This document shows positions 56,857 to 57,530 of a stretch of DNA of 57,530 bases, piece after piece; within the stretch, counting starts at the first letter, position 1; the number at the start of each line of letters is the position of its first letter. The DNA comes from an uncultured Blautia sp. Its GTDB lineage: Bacteria; Bacillota; Clostridia; Lachnospirales; Lachnospiraceae. The notes below the pieces were generated by a model. That model made no database searches, was not told the DNA's origin, and saw nothing but the letters and a program-made list of their open reading frames with translations. Where the stretch lies: positions 1 through 57,530 of the forward strand of contig CAMNTH010000021.1 of NCBI GenBank assembly GCA_946557785.1. The letters run 5' to 3'. The position numbers were made by a program, and so were the translations under genes.

Positions 56857-57066
56857 CTACTCAGGAACCAATCCATTTTTAGGCTCGCTGGTTTCCAAAT
56901 TACTTAAATAATAATCAAAATCATCGTAGCTGTTTTTGAAGATAGCCCATGGTGAACGATTCACTTCATGAGTATCGTTATATTCTTTCCATTCTTTGAG
57001 CATCTCAATGATTTGCTCTTTATATTCGTAACTTCCTTTTATCAGTTTAATCTGCATGAGAATCAC
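56857..57066 (-). pseudogene. Truncated N-terminus of a GNAT acetyltransferase
   Basis: A 69-codon frame with an AGGTGATTCTC leader. The text (IKLIKGSYEYKEQIIEMLKE... FDDYYLSNLETSEPKNGLVP-like) matches the N-terminal third of a common Firmicutes GNAT protein. The acetyl-CoA-binding part is missing; the frame stops at GLVPE and runs into another fragment. Confidence 0.6.
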
Positions 57067-57158
57067 CTCTCCAATTTAAATTGATGTACATTTACTCAAT
57101 AAGAAAATTATGTTGTTTCACTTTATCCATAATAATACACAAACCAACATCATTGTAA

Positions 57159-57449
57159 AATAAAAAGCAAGCCATTCGATCAGGCAGACCTTTTGATGCG
57201 ATTATGGAATACAATAACTTCCTATACATTTCTACCGCTGATACAAAGGCAGTATATAAACAACTTTCTGAACACAATAAAATACAGATAATCGCACTTA
57301 AAGACGGTACAAGAGATTAGATAAGGGTAAGTGGAGTTGCAACCGAATGCTACGACTAAGCCATTAAACAAAAGATGTTAGAAGCATGCCCTGTGTTGTC
57401 AAAACATTATTCTTCCGCCAATGCTCCACATTTCAATCGTAAATGGTAA
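57159..57449 (+). pseudogene. Broken pyridoxamine-5'-phosphate-oxidase-family gene
   Basis: One plus-strand frame reads GRPFDAIMEYNNFLYISTAD, then TKAVYKQLSEHNKIQIIALK, then DGTRD-stop-IRVSGVATECYD-stop-AIKQKMLEACPVLSKHYSSA. This is the flavin-binding PNPOx-like family of small redox proteins. Stops at 57318 (where Trp is expected) and 57357 break it, the N terminus is disrupted, and the C terminus is lost. It is clearly dead. Confidence 0.85.
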
Positions 57450-57530
57450 ATAGTCCATCTCTACACTCTTGAGTTCATTTTTGCGATAATAGTGTAAACA
57501 TTTGTGAAATTCGTGTTGCACGATTTTCAC

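Overview
The window reads as chromosomal DNA of a low-to-mid GC, anaerobic, Gram-positive Clostridia species, most likely a Lachnospiraceae gut bacterium (Blautia-like, though the genus is only a guess). The evidence is a T-box in front of metG, a ferredoxin-linked 2-oxoacid oxidoreductase, the sporulation-type membrane protein YtvI, a classical F1Fo operon with atpZ and atpI, and strong AGGAGG-type ribosome binding sites. No rRNA, tRNA, CRISPR array or intact insertion sequence was seen.

Layout. 0.1-5.3 kb: a P2A-type Ca2+ ATPase and T-box-controlled metG. 5.4-5.6 kb: a 193-bp MITE-like inverted-repeat element. 5.6-10.7 kb: an operon iorA-iorB-NSS transporter-aminotransferase that looks built for amino acid uptake, transamination and ferredoxin-reducing oxidation. 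10.8-18.4 kb: the F-type ATP synthase operon atpZ-I-B-E-F-H-A-G-D-C; its c subunit carries two membrane carboxylates and a Na+-type pattern. 18.6-21.7 kb: an orphan sugar-type binding lipoprotein, YtvI and an RluA-type pseudouridine synthase. 21.8-22.7 kb: an AT-rich stretch without genes. 22.7-31.9 kb: an aconitase-family hydratase, a small conserved protein, a YgjP-like metallopeptidase, upp, a cytosolic LacI-sensor/GGDEF protein, pgi with a 2-hydroxyacid dehydrogenase, and a small membrane protein. 32-37.2 kb: murF, ddl, an L,D-transpeptidase and a type Ic aspartate aminotransferase. 37.4-39.4 kb: a GNAT protein and an rRNA-type methyltransferase on the plus strand.

39.4-50 kb is the most unusual part. 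A DeoR regulator, an 811-residue cytosolic multidomain transglutaminase-fold protein and a signal-less GH43 glycosidase run leftward. A five-gene peptide ABC importer runs rightward from the same intergenic region. I read this as a possible import-and-dismantle system for glycosylated peptides; this is inference. A second complete oligopeptide importer (oppBCDF plus binding protein) lies tail to tail with it at 50-56.2 kb. The last 0.9 kb is a graveyard of gene fragments.

Working together: Na+ may link several modules. The NSS transporter takes in amino acids with Na+. IorAB makes reduced ferredoxin, which in relatives feeds the Rnf Na+ pump (not in this window). The ATP synthase here looks Na+-coupled. 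Starts were moved inward from the longest open frame wherever a good ribosome binding site and family length agreed.
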